A program made the position numbers and the translations under genes. Under the pieces are notes generated by a model that worked only from the letters and a program-made list of their open reading frames with translations, had not been told where the DNA came from and searched no databases. Of a DNA stretch of 64,000 bases, positions 53,284 through 64,000 are shown piece by piece. Position 1 is the first letter of the stretch; each line of letters starts with the position of its first letter. Source of the DNA: Leptospira sp. WS39.C2 (lineage in GTDB: Bacteria; Spirochaetota; Leptospiria; Leptospirales; Leptospiraceae); assembly GCF_040833965.1 (NCBI RefSeq), contig NZ_CP162142.1:3082001-3146000 (forward strand), written 5' to 3'.

Positions 53284-56200
53284 TTACCCGTAAACTCTCA
53301 CTTCTTCCCCAACTGTATACCGGACAGCACCTTTGCCGAGAATATCGGTTAACATCTTCATCAGGTCTGTTGTAATTTCGATAGAAAAATGATCATGTGC
53401 ACGAATCACTTTTTTTTCGTCTCCGTTCCCTATGAGATGGAAAAACACAGAAGAAGCCCCACGATGAACCGAAAGGATATCTTGGAGCTTCAGTATTACA
53501 TCTCTGTTTTTTTCTTCTTTCATATTGATTGTCAAATGGAGCGTTTTTTCCATTTTTTTCTCAATGGTTACAGAATTTAATTCTTCGAGTTTATTAACAA
53601 TTATTTGACCCTTTAACTCCGATTCGTCGGCATCAATGCGTTCCAATATCCCTTTGATAAAAACGGTATTGTCTTCGGTAAATAGATGTTTGAACTCTGC
53701 ATACGTTTTTGGAAAAGCAACACATTCGATCTCACCTGTCTGGTCTTCCAACATAAAGTTGACAAACTCTTCTTTTTTCTTTGTAAGTTTGACTACCTTT
53801 TTGGATAGAACCCCAGCAATCTCCACTTTGGATTTGGGGCGAACTTCTTCTAGATTTTCAATGGAAGTTGGGTTTAAACTTTTGAGTTGCTCAGTGAATT
53901 TATCAAGTGGATGGCCTGATAAATACAAACCTGTAGTTTCTTTTTCTCGGCGGAGTAATTCATCTCCATTCCATTCTATTCCGTCTTTTGGTAAATTTAA
54001 GTTTTCTTCTGTTCCACCATTTGCACCACCAAACAAAGAAAATTGGCCTTCTTTTTCTTCCGCTTGTTTTTTGTTTGCATAGTTTATAATGATATCAGTG
54101 GATTCAAAAATGGTTTTTCTCGAATATCCAAAGGAATCAAATGCACCACCTTGTGCAAGGGACTCTAAGACTTTTTTATTGGCTAATCGAGTATCTAATT
54201 TTTTTGTAAAATCACTGAGTTGTTTATAACCACCAAGTTCATTTCGATTTTTGATGATATTTTCTGCGGCGAGTTCCCCTACCCCTTTGATGGAAGACAA
54301 ACCAAATCGAACAGTTTTGTCATCAGTGATCTCAAAGGAAATTCCCGATTCTCTAAGATCTGGACCAAGGATTCTAATCCCCATTTCTTTCGCGTTATTG
54401 ATGTATTTCACAACATCAGTAATTTTTGAATGGTCTCCCGATAATAAGGCAGTTAAGTATTCAATGGAATAATTTGCTTTGAGATATGCAGTTTGGTAAG
54501 TGACAAAGGCATACGCAACCGAGTGGGATTTGTTAAATCCATACTCACCAAATTTTTCTAATTGTTCGAAAAGTTCGTTTGCCAACTTTTCATTGATTTT
54601 CTTTTCGAAGGCACCTTTGATGAATTTTTCTTTCAAAGCAGGTAGTTTGGATTTATCTTTTTTGGCCATCGCCTTACGAAGAACATCCGAATCACCAACA
54701 GAGAATCCACCCATGATCCTTGAAATACCCATCACCTGCTCTTGGTACACCACTACACCGTAAGTTTCACCTAATACTTCTGCTAAACTTTCATGTGGGA
54801 AAACGACTTTTTTCTTTCCGTTTTTACGATCTAAATAATCATCCAACATCCCCGATCCCATAGGACCAGGTCTGTATAACGCGAGCAAGGCGGCAATCTC
54901 CTCAAATTTTTGAACTTGTGCTTTGGCGAAAAGATCACGAATCCCTGAGGAAGAATCCAACTGGAATATCCCAAGAACATTCGCTTTTCTTAATAAACTA
55001 AAAGTAGAAGGGTCATCAAGTGGAATGGTATCTAAATCGAGTTTAATCCCATGTCGTTTTTCAATGAGTTTTGAAGCATGATGGATAGTGGTTAAGTTTT
55101 TTAAACCCAAAATATCCATTTTGATTAGGCCCACTTGTTCCGACATGTTTTTGTCATACTGAGTGACGATCGAACGTCCATCTCGACCTGGCTCACTGAC
55201 TGTTGAGAGTGGGACAATTTCTTCCAAAGCAGTAGGTGCAATCACAACACCAGCAGCGTGCCTTCCCACCTGACGGTAGTTACCTTCTAATTTCTGAGCA
55301 ATGGAAAATACTTTTTTATTGAGATCCGATTTTTCTGCGATGTCACGAAGGTCTTTTGAAGTTTCGACAGCTTCTTGGATGGTGATTCCCAATTTTTTAG
55401 GGAATAATTTACTCATCTCATTTACTTCAGAAAACGGAACGTTAAACACACGTGCTACGTCTTTGATCGCAGCCTTGGCAGCAAGGGATCCAAACGTGAT
55501 GATCTGACCAACACGGTTTTCGCCATACTTTTGTTTGATGTAATTGATGACTTCTTCTCTACGTTCGACACAGAAGTCCGTATCAATGTCTGGCATGTCC
55601 TTACGATCTGGGTTTAAAAATCGTTCGAAGAGTAAATTATAACGAATTGGATCTACGTTAGTGATGCCAAGTGCATAGGCAATGATGGAACCTGCCGCCG
55701 AACCTCGACCAGGCCCCACAGGGATTCCTGTCCGTCTTGCGAAATTGATATAATCTTGGACAATGAGAAAGTATCCGGCAAAATGCATGTTCCGAATGGT
55801 TTGCATTTCAAATTCTGTACGTTCTTTGACAACAGGAGTGATCTCTTTGTATTTTTCTAAAATTCCTTCCCAAACCAATTTTTCCAAGTAACTGTCAGTG
55901 TCGTAACCTGGTGGTACATCGAAAGGAGGAAGTAGTGGATTTCCAAATTGAAAATTTAAGGAACATTTATCACGAATGGCAAGTGTATTATAAAAAGCAT
56001 CTAAATGGTTAGGAAAAAGTTCTTTCATCTCCGAAGGAGATTTTACATAAAAGTTTTGGTTAAATCCAAATCGCATCTCATCATCAATGTTTTTTCGCAT
56101 TCCGATACGTAATAGAATGTCTTGCGCTTCGCGATCATCTTTGGTTAGGAAGTGTGAATCATTTGTAAGTACAAGTGGGATGCCTGTACGTTTGGAAAAG

Positions 56201-56781
56201 CCAATGACAGCTTCTGCAACGATCTTTTGTTCTGGAATTCCATGATCTTGGATTTCCATATAAAAATCTTCTTTCCGAAAGATCTCATGCAAACGACCAG
56301 CTAACGCATAAGCTTTGTCTTCTTTGCCTTCTAGGATTTTACGATTCACTTCTCCCGCAAGGCATGCCGTCAAACAAACAAGCCCTTCGCTATGTCGTTC
56401 TAATAAATCATAATCAATACGAGGTTTACGATAAAATCCTTCAGTAAAGGAACGACTTGCCAGTTTAATTATATTTTGATAACCAATTTCGTTTTTGCAT
56501 AAAAGAATGATGTGGTAAGCACCACCATCTGCAATTTCATCTAACTCGGTTTCGGCACTTCTGGAAGGTGTCACATAAAATTCACAACCAATGATGGGTT
56601 TTACTTCGTGTTTGACTGCTTCTTTATAAAATTCGATAGCACCATACATGTTACCGTGGTCAGTGATGGCGACAGAACTCATTCCCAGTTCTTTCACTCG
56701 TTTCATCAAATCACTGATTCTAATTGCACCATCCAACATGGAATAAGTAGTGTGCAGGTGCAGGTGGGCAAAATCTTCCAT
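53284..56781 (-). CDS. dnaE: DNA polymerase III alpha subunit
   Basis: Replicative polymerase, 1165 residues, standard for DnaE. PHP domain at the N-terminus ([35 protein letters not shown]), palm with [19 protein letters not shown] (catalytic aspartates), [19 protein letters not shown] and [20 protein letters not shown], tandem helix-hairpin-helix and a C-terminal OB-fold ([20 protein letters not shown]). Reads leftward; the AraC gene follows after 5 bp. Confidence 0.97.
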   Translation of the reverse strand: MEDFAHLHLHTTYSMLDGAIRISDLMKRVKELGMSSVAITDHGNMYGAIEFYKEAVKHEVKPIIGCEFYVTPSRSAETELDEIADGGAYHIILLCKNEIGYQNIIKLASRSFTEGFYRKPRIDYDLLERHSEGLVCLTACLAGEVNRKILEGKEDKAYALAGRLHEIFRKEDFYMEIQDHGIPEQKIVAEAVIGFSKRTGIPLVLTNDSHFLTKDDREAQDILLRIGMRKNIDDEMRFGFNQNFYVKSPSEMKELFPNHLDAFYNTLAIRDKCSLNFQFGNPLLPPFDVPPGYDTDSYLEKLVWEGILEKYKEITPVVKERTEFEMQTIRNMHFAGYFLIVQDYINFARRTGIPVGPGRGSAAGSIIAYALGITNVDPIRYNLLFERFLNPDRKDMPDIDTDFCVERREEVINYIKQKYGENRVGQIITFGSLAAKAAIKDVARVFNVPFSEVNEMSKLFPKKLGITIQEAVETSKDLRDIAEKSDLNKKVFSIAQKLEGNYRQVGRHAAGVVIAPTALEEIVPLSTVSEPGRDGRSIVTQYDKNMSEQVGLIKMDILGLKNLTTIHHASKLIEKRHGIKLDLDTIPLDDPSTFSLLRKANVLGIFQLDSSSGIRDLFAKAQVQKFEEIAALLALYRPGPMGSGMLDDYLDRKNGKKKVVFPHESLAEVLGETYGVVVYQEQVMGISRIMGGFSVGDSDVLRKAMAKKDKSKLPALKEKFIKGAFEKKINEKLANELFEQLEKFGEYGFNKSHSVAYAFVTYQTAYLKANYSIEYLTALLSGDHSKITDVVKYINNAKEMGIRILGPDLRESGISFEITDDKTVRFGLSSIKGVGELAAENIIKNRNELGGYKQLSDFTKKLDTRLANKKVLESLAQGGAFDSFGYSRKTIFESTDIIINYANKKQAEEKEGQFSLFGGANGGTEENLNLPKDGIEWNGDELLRREKETTGLYLSGHPLDKFTEQLKSLNPTSIENLEEVRPKSKVEIAGVLSKKVVKLTKKKEEFVNFMLEDQTGEIECVAFPKTYAEFKHLFTEDNTVFIKGILERIDADESELKGQIIVNKLEELNSVTIEKKMEKTLHLTINMKEEKNRDVILKLQDILSVHRGASSVFFHLIGNGDEKKVIRAHDHFSIEITTDLMKMLTDILGKGAVRYTVGEEVRVYG

Positions 56782-56944
56782 GGCTTGGTGACATAGTAAA
56801 GTCGATGCCCCCGTACGTAAAGCGCCCCAAGGGAAGGATTTTCGATTTTTTTAGGCCCAAAATGCCAAATCCCAAACCTGCCAAATCCATCCAAGCCCAA
56901 AAACGATGGAAGGTGTAGGCTCTTTCGGCAAACTGGTTTTGTCT

Positions 56945-58003
56945 ATGTCCCCATTTTCCCTACCTAAAATTTCTCCTGTAACCGAAGTTTGGCGAGACCA
57001 AATACAACAAAAAATTGATACGAAAACAAAACCACTTGGATCACTCGGTGCATTGGAAACAGTCGCACTACAAATTTCAGAAGTCCAAAAAACCACTTCC
57101 CCTTCCTTAGAACATCCAAAATTGATTTTGTTTGCTGGTGACCATGGTATTACAGAAGAACCAGTTTCCCTGTATCCAAAAGATGTTACCTGGCAAATGG
57201 TGTTTAATTTTTTGAATGGTGGTGCTTGTGCGAATGTTTTTGCCAAACATAGTGGGATAGAAGTAGAAGTAGTAGATGCAGGTGTTGACCATGAATGGGA
57301 AAAAAATACAAAACACCTCATTCAAAAAAAAATCAGAAGAGGCACTTCCAACTTTTTAAAGACCAGTGCCATGACCAAAGAAGAAGTTTATCTATGTTTA
57401 AAAACAGGACTAAATTTAATTTCAGAACCAAAATATAAAGACACCAATATATTTTTGTTTGGTGAAATGGGAATTGGTAATACTTCCTCCGCTTCTCTCA
57501 TTCTATCTCATCTAACAGAAATTCCACTTTCCAAATTAGTGGGAAAAGGTACAGGTCTAAATCCTCAAGGAAAAGAAACTAAATTGCAGATTTTAGAACG
57601 AGCTTACCAAAGGACAGGAAAACTGAGTGATCCCATAGAAATCCTTTCAGAATTCGGTGGATTTGAAATTGGAATGATGACAGGTGCGATGCTCGGTGCT
57701 GCTGCTAGACAAAACCTTTTTCTTGTCGATGGTTTTATCACTACTGCAGCTTATTTACTTGCCTATCACATTGATCCAAATGTTAAAGATTATGCCATTT
57801 TTTCACATGTCTCAGATGAAGAAGGACATATCATAGTATTAGAACATTACAAAATCAAACCGTTATTAAAACTCAATTTGCGATTGGGGGAAGGAAGTGG
57901 AGCCCTCGCCGCTTATCCACTTGTGGAACTAAGTGTTAAGTTCATGAATGAAATGGCTTCCTTCGCAGATGCTGGCGTCAGTAATTCGGAAACAAATTCC
58001 TAA
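56945..58003 (+). CDS. cobT: nicotinate-nucleotide-dimethylbenzimidazole phosphoribosyltransferase
   Basis: Makes alpha-ribazole phosphate for the lower ligand of cobalamin. 352 residues from ATG at 56945 (upstream in-frame ATG at 56906 is less likely). [60 protein letters not shown] and the catalytic Glu in [15 protein letters not shown] are in place. No cobalamin riboswitch is recognisable in the short leader. First gene of cobTSC. Confidence 0.95.
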   Translation: MSPFSLPKISPVTEVWRDQIQQKIDTKTKPLGSLGALETVALQISEVQKTTSPSLEHPKLILFAGDHGITEEPVSLYPKDVTWQMVFNFLNGGACANVFAKHSGIEVEVVDAGVDHEWEKNTKHLIQKKIRRGTSNFLKTSAMTKEEVYLCLKTGLNLISEPKYKDTNIFLFGEMGIGNTSSASLILSHLTEIPLSKLVGKGTGLNPQGKETKLQILERAYQRTGKLSDPIEILSEFGGFEIGMMTGAMLGAAARQNLFLVDGFITTAAYLLAYHIDPNVKDYAIFSHVSDEEGHIIVLEHYKIKPLLKLNLRLGEGSGALAAYPLVELSVKFMNEMASFADAGVSNSETNS

Positions 58004-58005
58004 AC

Positions 58006-58836
58006 ATGATCAAATACATCATATTAGAAATACGTTTATTTTTTGTCTGTATGGCCTTTCTCACTCGGATTCCTTCTCCAAGTTGGATCGGTTTCAAAGA
58101 AGAATGGTTACACCACTCGATTAAATATTCACCAACGGTTGGATTTTTCTTGGGTAGTTTACAATTTGTAGTCTTCCTATTGTTCCAATTTTTATTTGGA
58201 CCAACTATTGCCTTTGTCATCTCCCTTGGATTTTTACTGATCCTAACAGGTGCTTTTCACGAAGATGGTTTTTCTGATTTTTGTGATGGGATAGGTGGTG
58301 GTTGGAAACGAGAGGATATTTTACGCATCATGAAAGATAGCCGTGTTGGCAGTTTCGGTGCTGTTGGAATCTCACTTCTTGTTTTATTAAAGATTTTGGG
58401 AGTATCCGAATCCTTTCGACAATATGAAATAAAAGGTTACCAATTTATGGTGAATGCAAACACACAATACCAACTTCTTAGTGTTTGGTTGTATTTTGTT
58501 TCCGCGCATAGCCTTAGTAGATTTTTATCAGTGTTTATGATGAAACTTTTGCCTTACGCGAAAGAAGAAGGGTATGCAAAACCTATGGCAAAAGAAATTA
58601 CTTGGCCACAAATTCTTTTTGCAAGTCTTCTGGGAATTTTGCCTTATATGTATCTTTCTTACTTACATCCAAATTTTTTCTTAAGCCTTCTCTGTATCAT
58701 CCCTAGTTACATATATATGTATCGATTGATGAATCGATGGATCCAAGGGTTCACTGGAGATTGTTTGGGAGCTGTCCAACAAGTTGTGGAAACTTGTATC
58801 TGGATATCAGGAGTATTTTTATGGACCTTTATTTAA
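58006..58836 (+). CDS. cobS: adenosylcobinamide-GDP ribazoletransferase
   Basis: Inner-membrane cobalamin synthase that joins adenosylcobinamide-GDP with alpha-ribazole. 276 residues, about six membrane helices. Family motifs [16 protein letters not shown] and [24 protein letters not shown] segment at about 105-125 (metal-binding Asp/Glu). Slightly longer than the usual 250 because of extra loop sequence (residues 145-160). Two bp after cobT; overlaps cobC by 16 bp. Confidence 0.93.
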   Translation: MIKYIILEIRLFFVCMAFLTRIPSPSWIGFKEEWLHHSIKYSPTVGFFLGSLQFVVFLLFQFLFGPTIAFVISLGFLLILTGAFHEDGFSDFCDGIGGGWKREDILRIMKDSRVGSFGAVGISLLVLLKILGVSESFRQYEIKGYQFMVNANTQYQLLSVWLYFVSAHSLSRFLSVFMMKLLPYAKEEGYAKPMAKEITWPQILFASLLGILPYMYLSYLHPNFFLSLLCIIPSYIYMYRLMNRWIQGFTGDCLGAVQQVVETCIWISGVFLWTFI

Positions 58837-59414
58837 TCCGCCACCCAGAAACATCTGCACCCAAAGGAACTTGTTATGGAAGGACCGATTTCTCTTTGAA
58901 ATATCCTGTGGAAGATACTGCCGACTCTACCTTTTCTTACCTACCACCGAACTTTGACAATTTTGTATCAAGCCCTGCTCCTCGTGCGATGAAACTGGCA
59001 AAAGCATTCCTAAACAAATACGACCTTAATCAAAATCCAACTAATTTTCAACTGAATACCGATGAACGATTGTTAGAGATGGACTTTGGTGATTGGGATG
59101 GAAAACTTTGGGAAGAAATTCCTAGAAAAGAGACCATCCCATGGATGAAAGATTTTGTAAATGCAAGAACACCCAATGGAGAAGCATTCACTGATCTTAT
59201 CCGTAGAGTGGATTTGTTTTTGGAAGATTGGAAAGAGAATGGGATTTTAAAACAAAAGTGGGAAAAAGAACACCAACAAAAATTAAATACTATGATTGTG
59301 GTTTGCCATTCGGGACCCATAAGGGCCGTACTCTGTAGGATTCATAACATTCCCTATGAGGAAGCGTTTAAGTCTCCAGTGGATTTTGGTTCCGTCCACC
59401 AGGTGAAATTATAA
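58821..59414 (+). CDS. cobC: alpha-ribazole phosphatase-like histidine phosphatase
   Basis: 197 residues from the ATG at 58821 (CAGGAG upstream). [20 protein letters not shown] carries the R-H-x-E phosphohistidine motif, followed by [30 protein letters not shown] and [12 protein letters not shown]. Typical of CobC. Removes phosphate from alpha-ribazole phosphate. The longer ORF starting at 58737 lies inside cobS and is not used. Confidence 0.9.
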   Translation: MDLYLIRHPETSAPKGTCYGRTDFSLKYPVEDTADSTFSYLPPNFDNFVSSPAPRAMKLAKAFLNKYDLNQNPTNFQLNTDERLLEMDFGDWDGKLWEEIPRKETIPWMKDFVNARTPNGEAFTDLIRRVDLFLEDWKENGILKQKWEKEHQQKLNTMIVVCHSGPIRAVLCRIHNIPYEEAFKSPVDFGSVHQVKL

Positions 59415-59510
59415 AAACTGTAAGAACATATTAAAATAGTTGATTAAACCAAACAGTAATATAAGAAAAAAACTTTCCAAAATGATCTACGGTGAATCAC
59501 TTTTGTAGAT

Positions 59511-60071
59511 ATGGAAAATAAAATTCATTTAACAACAGTAGACGATAAGTCTGATTACATTGACTTACATATTCGAATGCTCAGAAACATGGACTTTTTT
59601 AAGAAGAGAATTTCAAATAGGAAATATTCCATTCCACTTTATAGTTTACTTATTATTGGATTATTGTTTTTGCTTTTTTTGGCAGAATATAATATTTTTA
59701 TCAATATCCTCTTATTCATTTCAATCTATCTACTTTATTATGAAATTTTTTTAGAACGTAACCTTTTAAAAAAAACCAAAAAAATCTATTCAAAGGAAAT
59801 TAATTTCGATAACAAAACTACAGAATACACTATCACAAAAGAATACATTGAATCCGTTTGTGATTTTCAAACTCTGAAATTTAGTTGGAATGACTTAACA
59901 AATTATAAAGAAAAACCAGAAGAACTTGAACTTGATTTTTACAAAAAAGGTATGATTGTATTTCGGAAAAAGTCTTTCAAAAATCAGGATGATTTTCATA
60001 ATTTACTTAAAGATCTTAAACTTATATTAAAAGATCACTCACTGGCCAAAGAATTCGGGCAACTCGCATAA
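59511..60071 (+). CDS. YcxB-like membrane protein
   Basis: 186 residues with two membrane helices (about 44-60 and 64-80) and a C-terminal soluble part: I-x-F-D-N-K-T-x-E-Y-T-I-T, then KFSWNDLTNYKE and KGMIVFRKKSF, which recall the YcxB-like domain. Function unknown. First of three small AT-rich membrane genes. Confidence 0.65.
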   Translation: MENKIHLTTVDDKSDYIDLHIRMLRNMDFFKKRISNRKYSIPLYSLLIIGLLFLLFLAEYNIFINILLFISIYLLYYEIFLERNLLKKTKKIYSKEINFDNKTTEYTITKEYIESVCDFQTLKFSWNDLTNYKEKPEELELDFYKKGMIVFRKKSFKNQDDFHNLLKDLKLILKDHSLAKEFGQLA

Positions 60072-60115
60072 CAGCATCTTTCCGCTTCCATGACTCCAAG
60101 TAAAAGAACATCAGA

Positions 60116-60610
60116 ATGTCGATTCATTTTGCAAAACTAAAAAAAGTGAATATAAAAACCATAACCAATAACCTGAAAATTTCAAAATTGGAATATTACT
60201 TTTTAACTACGTTTCTAATACTCTATTCGATTTTACTATTTTATGCTGGGATATTATACTTTTTATTCGACGATTCAATGGTAGGTTCGATCAATATTTC
60301 GATAGGGATAATATTAATTGCATCAATTGTGGGCCTAAGTAAAAATTCTCGAATCTCAAAATACATAATTTTGTTTTTTCTCATCATACATGTGTTGTTC
60401 TTACTTGTAGTCTTTTTAATATTTATCTATATTTCAAAAGATTTTAATTCCAATGAATTTCTTTTACCTAAACCACAATTAGAGAATATGATTAGAAATG
60501 GCTTACTCTATTTCATTGGGCTCACAACAATATTCTCATATATGTTGTATATTGTATTCAAATCGAAAACAAATAAAGCCAAATCAAACAACAATATCGA
60601 AATTTCATAA
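60116..60610 (+). CDS. four-helix membrane protein, unknown
   Basis: 164 residues; hydrophobic helices at about 29-49, 58-72, 84-106 and 130-150. No motif recognised. Composition is strongly AT-driven (Ile, Phe, Lys, Asn). Sits 44 bp after the YcxB-like gene on the same strand and may be co-transcribed. Confidence 0.5.
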   Translation: MSIHFAKLKKVNIKTITNNLKISKLEYYFLTTFLILYSILLFYAGILYFLFDDSMVGSINISIGIILIASIVGLSKNSRISKYIILFFLIIHVLFLLVVFLIFIYISKDFNSNEFLLPKPQLENMIRNGLLYFIGLTTIFSYMLYIVFKSKTNKAKSNNNIEIS

Positions 60611-60634
60611 AATTAATTTGAAAAAGTATAGCCA

Positions 60635-61297
60635 TTGAAAGTAATAACAGCTTTTTCCAGTTTACTTTTGATATTCCTTACATTCGTATCCATTACTTCT
60701 CATTATATAACCTTTCCATACTTTACTTCATTTCTAAATATAACGCTGTTTATAACCATTAGTTTAACGATCTTTACCTTCCCCAAAAAAAATCTCCAAT
60801 TCCACCAAAAGAGCTTAATTTTTTTAAGCCCTTTATTACTTACCATCCAGAATGAGAATTTCAAAAACATTTATCTGTTATGTGCTATTTTGATTTTACA
60901 TATTATAGTAATTACTAAATTTAAATTTATGATATATGAATTATTGATAGAAATATTAATGATTATATTTTTAATAATACTACTCATATTATCCTCATTC
61001 TTTCATGATTTTAAAAATCACACGGAGGACTTAATTTTATTTTCAGAAGACAAAGAGAACATTCTCAAAAGAAGTTTATTGGATGCAGGAGGATTAGGTG
61101 CTTCGGAATATCTAATTTTAATTAAGAACTATAATCATTTAATAAAACAGGAAATAGAATTGTGTTACAATGTGGACATAAACAATTTCAAGTGGATCAA
61201 TGAAGATAAAATTAAAATAAATCAATCAACCTTAGATATAAAAAATATTCCCTTAGTCTTAAAAAGACCCGAATTGGGCAAATGCATTGTTTATTAA
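60635..61297 (+). CDS. membrane protein, unknown
   Basis: 220 residues from a TTG start; about five hydrophobic helices in residues 1-125, then a soluble C-terminal part (RSLLDAGGLGASEYLILIKN; LSTLDIKNIPLVLKRPELGK region). AT-rich as its neighbours. No family recognised. The next genes are convergent, with a hairpin between. Confidence 0.45.
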   Translation: MKVITAFSSLLLIFLTFVSITSHYITFPYFTSFLNITLFITISLTIFTFPKKNLQFHQKSLIFLSPLLLTIQNENFKNIYLLCAILILHIIVITKFKFMIYELLIEILMIIFLIILLILSSFFHDFKNHTEDLILFSEDKENILKRSLLDAGGLGASEYLILIKNYNHLIKQEIELCYNVDINNFKWINEDKIKINQSTLDIKNIPLVLKRPELGKCIVY

Positions 61298-61397
61298 AAT
61301 AAACCTGTTCAAACTATCAAATCTATATATACAAAATGGGATAAACGAAAAAAGAGAGTTCGAAAGATTTCGAATGTTTGGTTGATTAGAAAACCAA

Positions 61398-61428
61398 ATA
61401 CGAAGGTTATAAAAATTAACCTTCGTAT
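61398..61428. terminator. hairpin between convergent genes
   Basis: Perfect 12-bp stem ATACGAAGGTTA / TAACCTTCGTAT with a seven-base loop, located between the AT-rich membrane gene (ends 61297) and gatB (ends 61449). No T-tract on either strand, so a stabilising or bidirectional stop is assumed. Nothing else is seen in 61298-61448. Confidence 0.55.
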
Positions 61429-61448
61429 ACTTAAATATAGATATTGGT

Positions 61449-62912
61449 TTATGTTTTCTTTTTCTCGCCTAACGGACCTAATTTTGCTAGAATCAACTCG
61501 TTTACGAGTTTTGGATCGGCTTTCCCTTTTGTTTCTTTCATCACTCCACCCACAATAGCACCTAACACGCGATCTTTCCCGTTTTTCCAACCTTCCACAG
61601 ATTCGGGCTGAGATTCAAGCACTCGAATGACAATTTCTTCCAAAGCTTTGTCATCCCGAACCACTTTAAGTCCTTTTTTCTCAACGATGGTTTCTGGTTG
61701 GTCTTTTGAAGTTAACATATCTTCAAAAATGGTTTTGGCGATTTTTCCTGTGATTTCACCTGAGTTGATGAGTTTCACAAGTTTTCCAATACGAACTGGA
61801 TCGATGGCAAATTCTTGGATGGAAATATTTTCTTTATTCACAATTCCTAAAATTTCATCCTTAACCCAGTTGGATGTTTTTTTAGCATCACCAGAAATCA
61901 CAAGAGCTTCTTCGAAGTACTCTGCAATTTCTCTTTCACTGGTTAAAACTTCTGCATCATATTCAGGAAGACCTAAATCTGTTTTGTAACGTTCCTTTTT
62001 TTGTCTAGGAAGTTCCGGCAATGTTTTACGAATGCCTTCGATAAAGGAATCAGAAATTTGAATCGTTGGTAAATCTGGTTCTGGAAAATAACGATAGTCA
62101 TGGCTCATCTCTTTTGAACGCATGGGAATGGTTTTAAGAAGGGTTGCATCCCAAAGTTTTGTCATTTGTTTGAACGACTCACCTCTAGAGTATACATCCT
62201 TTTGCCATTCCACTTCATAATCAATCGCTTGTTTTACGGCTTTAAAAGAGTTTAAGTTTTTGATTTCTACTCTTGTTCGAAATCCTTTTTCTCCTTTAGG
62301 CCGAATGGACACGTTAGCATCACAACGAAGAGATCCTTCTTCCATATTACAATCAGATACTTGAATATAACGTAAGATGGTTTTTAATTCATTTAAATAA
62401 ACATAAGCTTCATCAGAGGAACGAAGGTCTGGTTCTGAAACGATTTCGATGAGAGGTGTTCCCGCACGGTTATAATCTACGTAAGAACGGTTGATGGATG
62501 GATCATGTGAGTGGATGAGTTTTCCTGCATCTTCCTCCATATGGATCCGAGTGAGAGGGAGAAACTTTTCTTCCTTTTCCCCTTTTAATTGGATATGGAT
62601 CCCACCTTTTGTTGCATAAGGTTTATCAAATTGGGAAATTTGGTACCCTTTAGGAAGGTCAGGATAAAAATAATTTTTACGATCAAATTTAGTAAATTGT
62701 GTAATTTCACATCCAAGTGCCACACCGGCTCTCACAGCTTTTTCAAGCACTACTTCATTTAACACAGGTAAAGTGCCAGGAAGAGCAACACATAAAGGGG
62801 AAATATGAGTATTGGGACTACCACCAAATTCGTTTGTAGCAGTTGAAAATATTTTTGAATTGGTATTGAGCTGGACGTGGACTTCCAGACCGATGATGAC
62901 TTCGTATTCCAT
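61449..62912 (-). CDS. gatB: Asp-tRNA(Asn)/Glu-tRNA(Gln) amidotransferase subunit B
   Basis: Kinase/transamidase subunit of GatCAB that converts mischarged Glu-tRNA(Gln) or Asp-tRNA(Asn). 487 residues. [67 protein letters not shown] and CDANVSIRP are standard. The C-terminal tail domain contains [13 protein letters not shown]. gatA and gatC are not in the window. It reads leftward, 58 bp after the hemerythrin gene on the same strand. Confidence 0.97.
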   Translation of the reverse strand: MEYEVIIGLEVHVQLNTNSKIFSTATNEFGGSPNTHISPLCVALPGTLPVLNEVVLEKAVRAGVALGCEITQFTKFDRKNYFYPDLPKGYQISQFDKPYATKGGIHIQLKGEKEEKFLPLTRIHMEEDAGKLIHSHDPSINRSYVDYNRAGTPLIEIVSEPDLRSSDEAYVYLNELKTILRYIQVSDCNMEEGSLRCDANVSIRPKGEKGFRTRVEIKNLNSFKAVKQAIDYEVEWQKDVYSRGESFKQMTKLWDATLLKTIPMRSKEMSHDYRYFPEPDLPTIQISDSFIEGIRKTLPELPRQKKERYKTDLGLPEYDAEVLTSEREIAEYFEEALVISGDAKKTSNWVKDEILGIVNKENISIQEFAIDPVRIGKLVKLINSGEITGKIAKTIFEDMLTSKDQPETIVEKKGLKVVRDDKALEEIVIRVLESQPESVEGWKNGKDRVLGAIVGGVMKETKGKADPKLVNELILAKLGPLGEKKKT

Positions 62913-62970
62913 GGTTTGATTACAGGATTTTCATGGAAAATGAACCTGGCAATTCAAATTCCGACCGAAA

Positions 62971-64000
62971 TCAATCCAAAGGGTCTGGTGCCGTTTGTAG
63001 GACCAATTTATATAGATTTTTTTGCTCTCGGGAAATCCCAATTTCCCCATTTTGGTGGAGTTTTTTCGTGAACTCTGATAGTTCTCTCACACGAGATTCA
63101 AATGCCAGTCCAATTTTTTTATCTTCCAGAGCAATGTGAGAGAGTAACCAATTCCTAAGATCCTGAACCAAATGTAAGCCAACACGAGGATTCCCTAGTT
63201 TGTACTCATCATTTCGCATTTTGATAAATTCAATAAAACGTTTGTGTTGGCTCATGTGTTGGACAACATCCGTATACCGAAAGTAACGCATAATTTTATC
63301 TTCAACACCAAAATGATCTTTTGTGTATTCAATCGCTTCAGCTATGACTTTGTGAAAGGTTTCACTAGACCCATCACCTAACTTCAATGAATGATCCAAC
63401 TCCACAATCATCTTTAATAACCAAATGTGTTGTAAATCAATGATGGGAATACCCGTTGATAAATTGTATGTTTTCCAAATGTTTCGAATTTCTTGAATGG
63501 TATCTATTGATTGTTCGTGAAGGGAGATCGTTGTAGTATCAATTTGAACTATATTTTGATAAATCAAAAGTTGTTCTTTTGAAATTGGATACTTTCCCGA
63601 TTTTAAAATTTGGTTACAGTATGATTTTAGATCTAAGTTTGATGCCTTAAAAAATTCTGCATAATCCGTATCGTCGTGTAAAATATGTTGGAATAACCAC
63701 TTTTTTAGAATTTGTAGTATCCCAAGGGCGGCCATTTGGTTATTTTTGGCTTCGTAGTATTTTCCTGTTAGGCGTTCTACAAATTTCCGATGCCCAAGGA
63801 CATGTTCTTTAAAATTTGGATAGTTGAAATGTTCTAGGATATCTTCTTCGAGAGCAAAATGTTCTGCTACATAATCGAGTGCTTTTCTAAAGGAGTTGTG
63901 AACATCAATATCGGAATTTGATTTTTCAGCTTCTACAATTTCTTCTTCTAATTCCAAAATGATATGCACAAGCCAAACATGTTGTAAGTCAATGATGGGA
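62971..64000 (-). CDS. tandem bacteriohemerythrin protein, 5' end outside window
   Basis: At least two hemerythrin-like four-helix domains in one chain. The first visible one has IIDLQH at the edge, HFALEEDILEHFNYP, HVLGHRKFVERL and LFQHILHDDTDY; the second has PIIDLQHIWLLKMIVEL, HFGVEDKIMRYFRYT, MSQHKRFIEFI and LLSHIALEDKKI. The His and Glu/Asp ligands of the di-iron O2 site are retained in both. The chain reads through the right edge, so the true length is unknown; oxygen sensing or storage is the expected role. Confidence 0.88.
   Translation of the reverse strand, partial: PIIDLQHVWLVHIILELEEEIVEAEKSNSDIDVHNSFRKALDYVAEHFALEEDILEHFNYPNFKEHVLGHRKFVERLTGKYYEAKNNQMAALGILQILKKWLFQHILHDDTDYAEFFKASNLDLKSYCNQILKSGKYPISKEQLLIYQNIVQIDTTTISLHEQSIDTIQEIRNIWKTYNLSTGIPIIDLQHIWLLKMIVELDHSLKLGDGSSETFHKVIAEAIEYTKDHFGVEDKIMRYFRYTDVVQHMSQHKRFIEFIKMRNDEYKLGNPRVGLHLVQDLRNWLLSHIALEDKKIGLAFESRVRELSEFTKKLHQNGEIGISREQKNLYKLVLQTAPDPLD

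Noticed and set aside
56782..56944. Possible cobalamin riboswitch before cobT
   Set aside because: The leader is short and I could not find the conserved B12-box or a matching fold; not supported.

Overview
The window looks like a chromosomal segment of Leptospira. This is inferred from the moderately AT-rich DNA, the many spirochaete-style lipoproteins with loose lipoboxes, a DUF1554 lipoprotein (a family seen mostly in Leptospira), a FecR-domain lipoprotein of LipL45-like layout, and the mix of long-chain acyl-CoA, B12 and cytoplasmic-type NADP-isocitrate dehydrogenase genes. Species cannot be fixed from the sequence alone. No rRNA, tRNA, CRISPR array or intact insertion sequence was seen.

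Layout. 1-4.9 kb: icd (cut by the left edge), small unknowns, a lipocalin-like exported protein, a metallo-beta-lactamase-fold hydrolase and trmB. 4.9-11.1 kb: a tightly coupled leftward set of three lipoproteins (FecR, PEGA, giant TPR/propeller). 11.2-21.5 kb: rsgA, a membrane histidine kinase, a fatty-acid desaturase, tpx, a YhaN/YhaO-like DNA-repair pair and a CoA-transferase/racemase. 21.6-25.8 kb: a 1419-residue repeat lipoprotein. 25.9-29.1 kb: a lipoprotein of the sulfatase superfamily coupled to a small DMT-type transporter, then an alpha/beta hydrolase.

29.1-36.1 kb is the accessory region. It holds a BrnT/BrnA-like toxin-antitoxin pair, a DUF1554 lipoprotein whose signal peptide is encoded by four 10-bp tandem repeats (a phase-variation candidate), a HepT-like remnant, VapBC with a perfect operator palindrome, a winged-helix/nucleotidyltransferase pair with upstream direct repeats, a lipoprotein gene plus a decayed fragment of a relative, two tandem paralogous lipoproteins, and a DUF2071 gene.

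36.2-44.9 kb returns to housekeeping functions: lpdA, a methyltransferase, a four-gene set (degenerate GGDEF, CheX-like, hydrolase, FapA-like), the mtnA-msrA pair, and a phasin-like gene behind two identical-pattern palindromes. 44.9-49.1 kb is a four-gene leftward operon: an unusual long sigma-70 factor, a small protein with a C-terminal beta-sandwich, a CHAT-domain caspase-like protease with an extra C-terminal module, and a cysteine-cluster protein. This is the best candidate in the window for an undescribed system.

49.2-64 kb: an M23 peptidase, an acyl-CoA ligase, a membrane-anchored AraC regulator, dnaE, the cobT-cobS-cobC cobalamin set, an AT-rich patch with three small membrane proteins, gatB and a tandem hemerythrin protein cut by the right edge.
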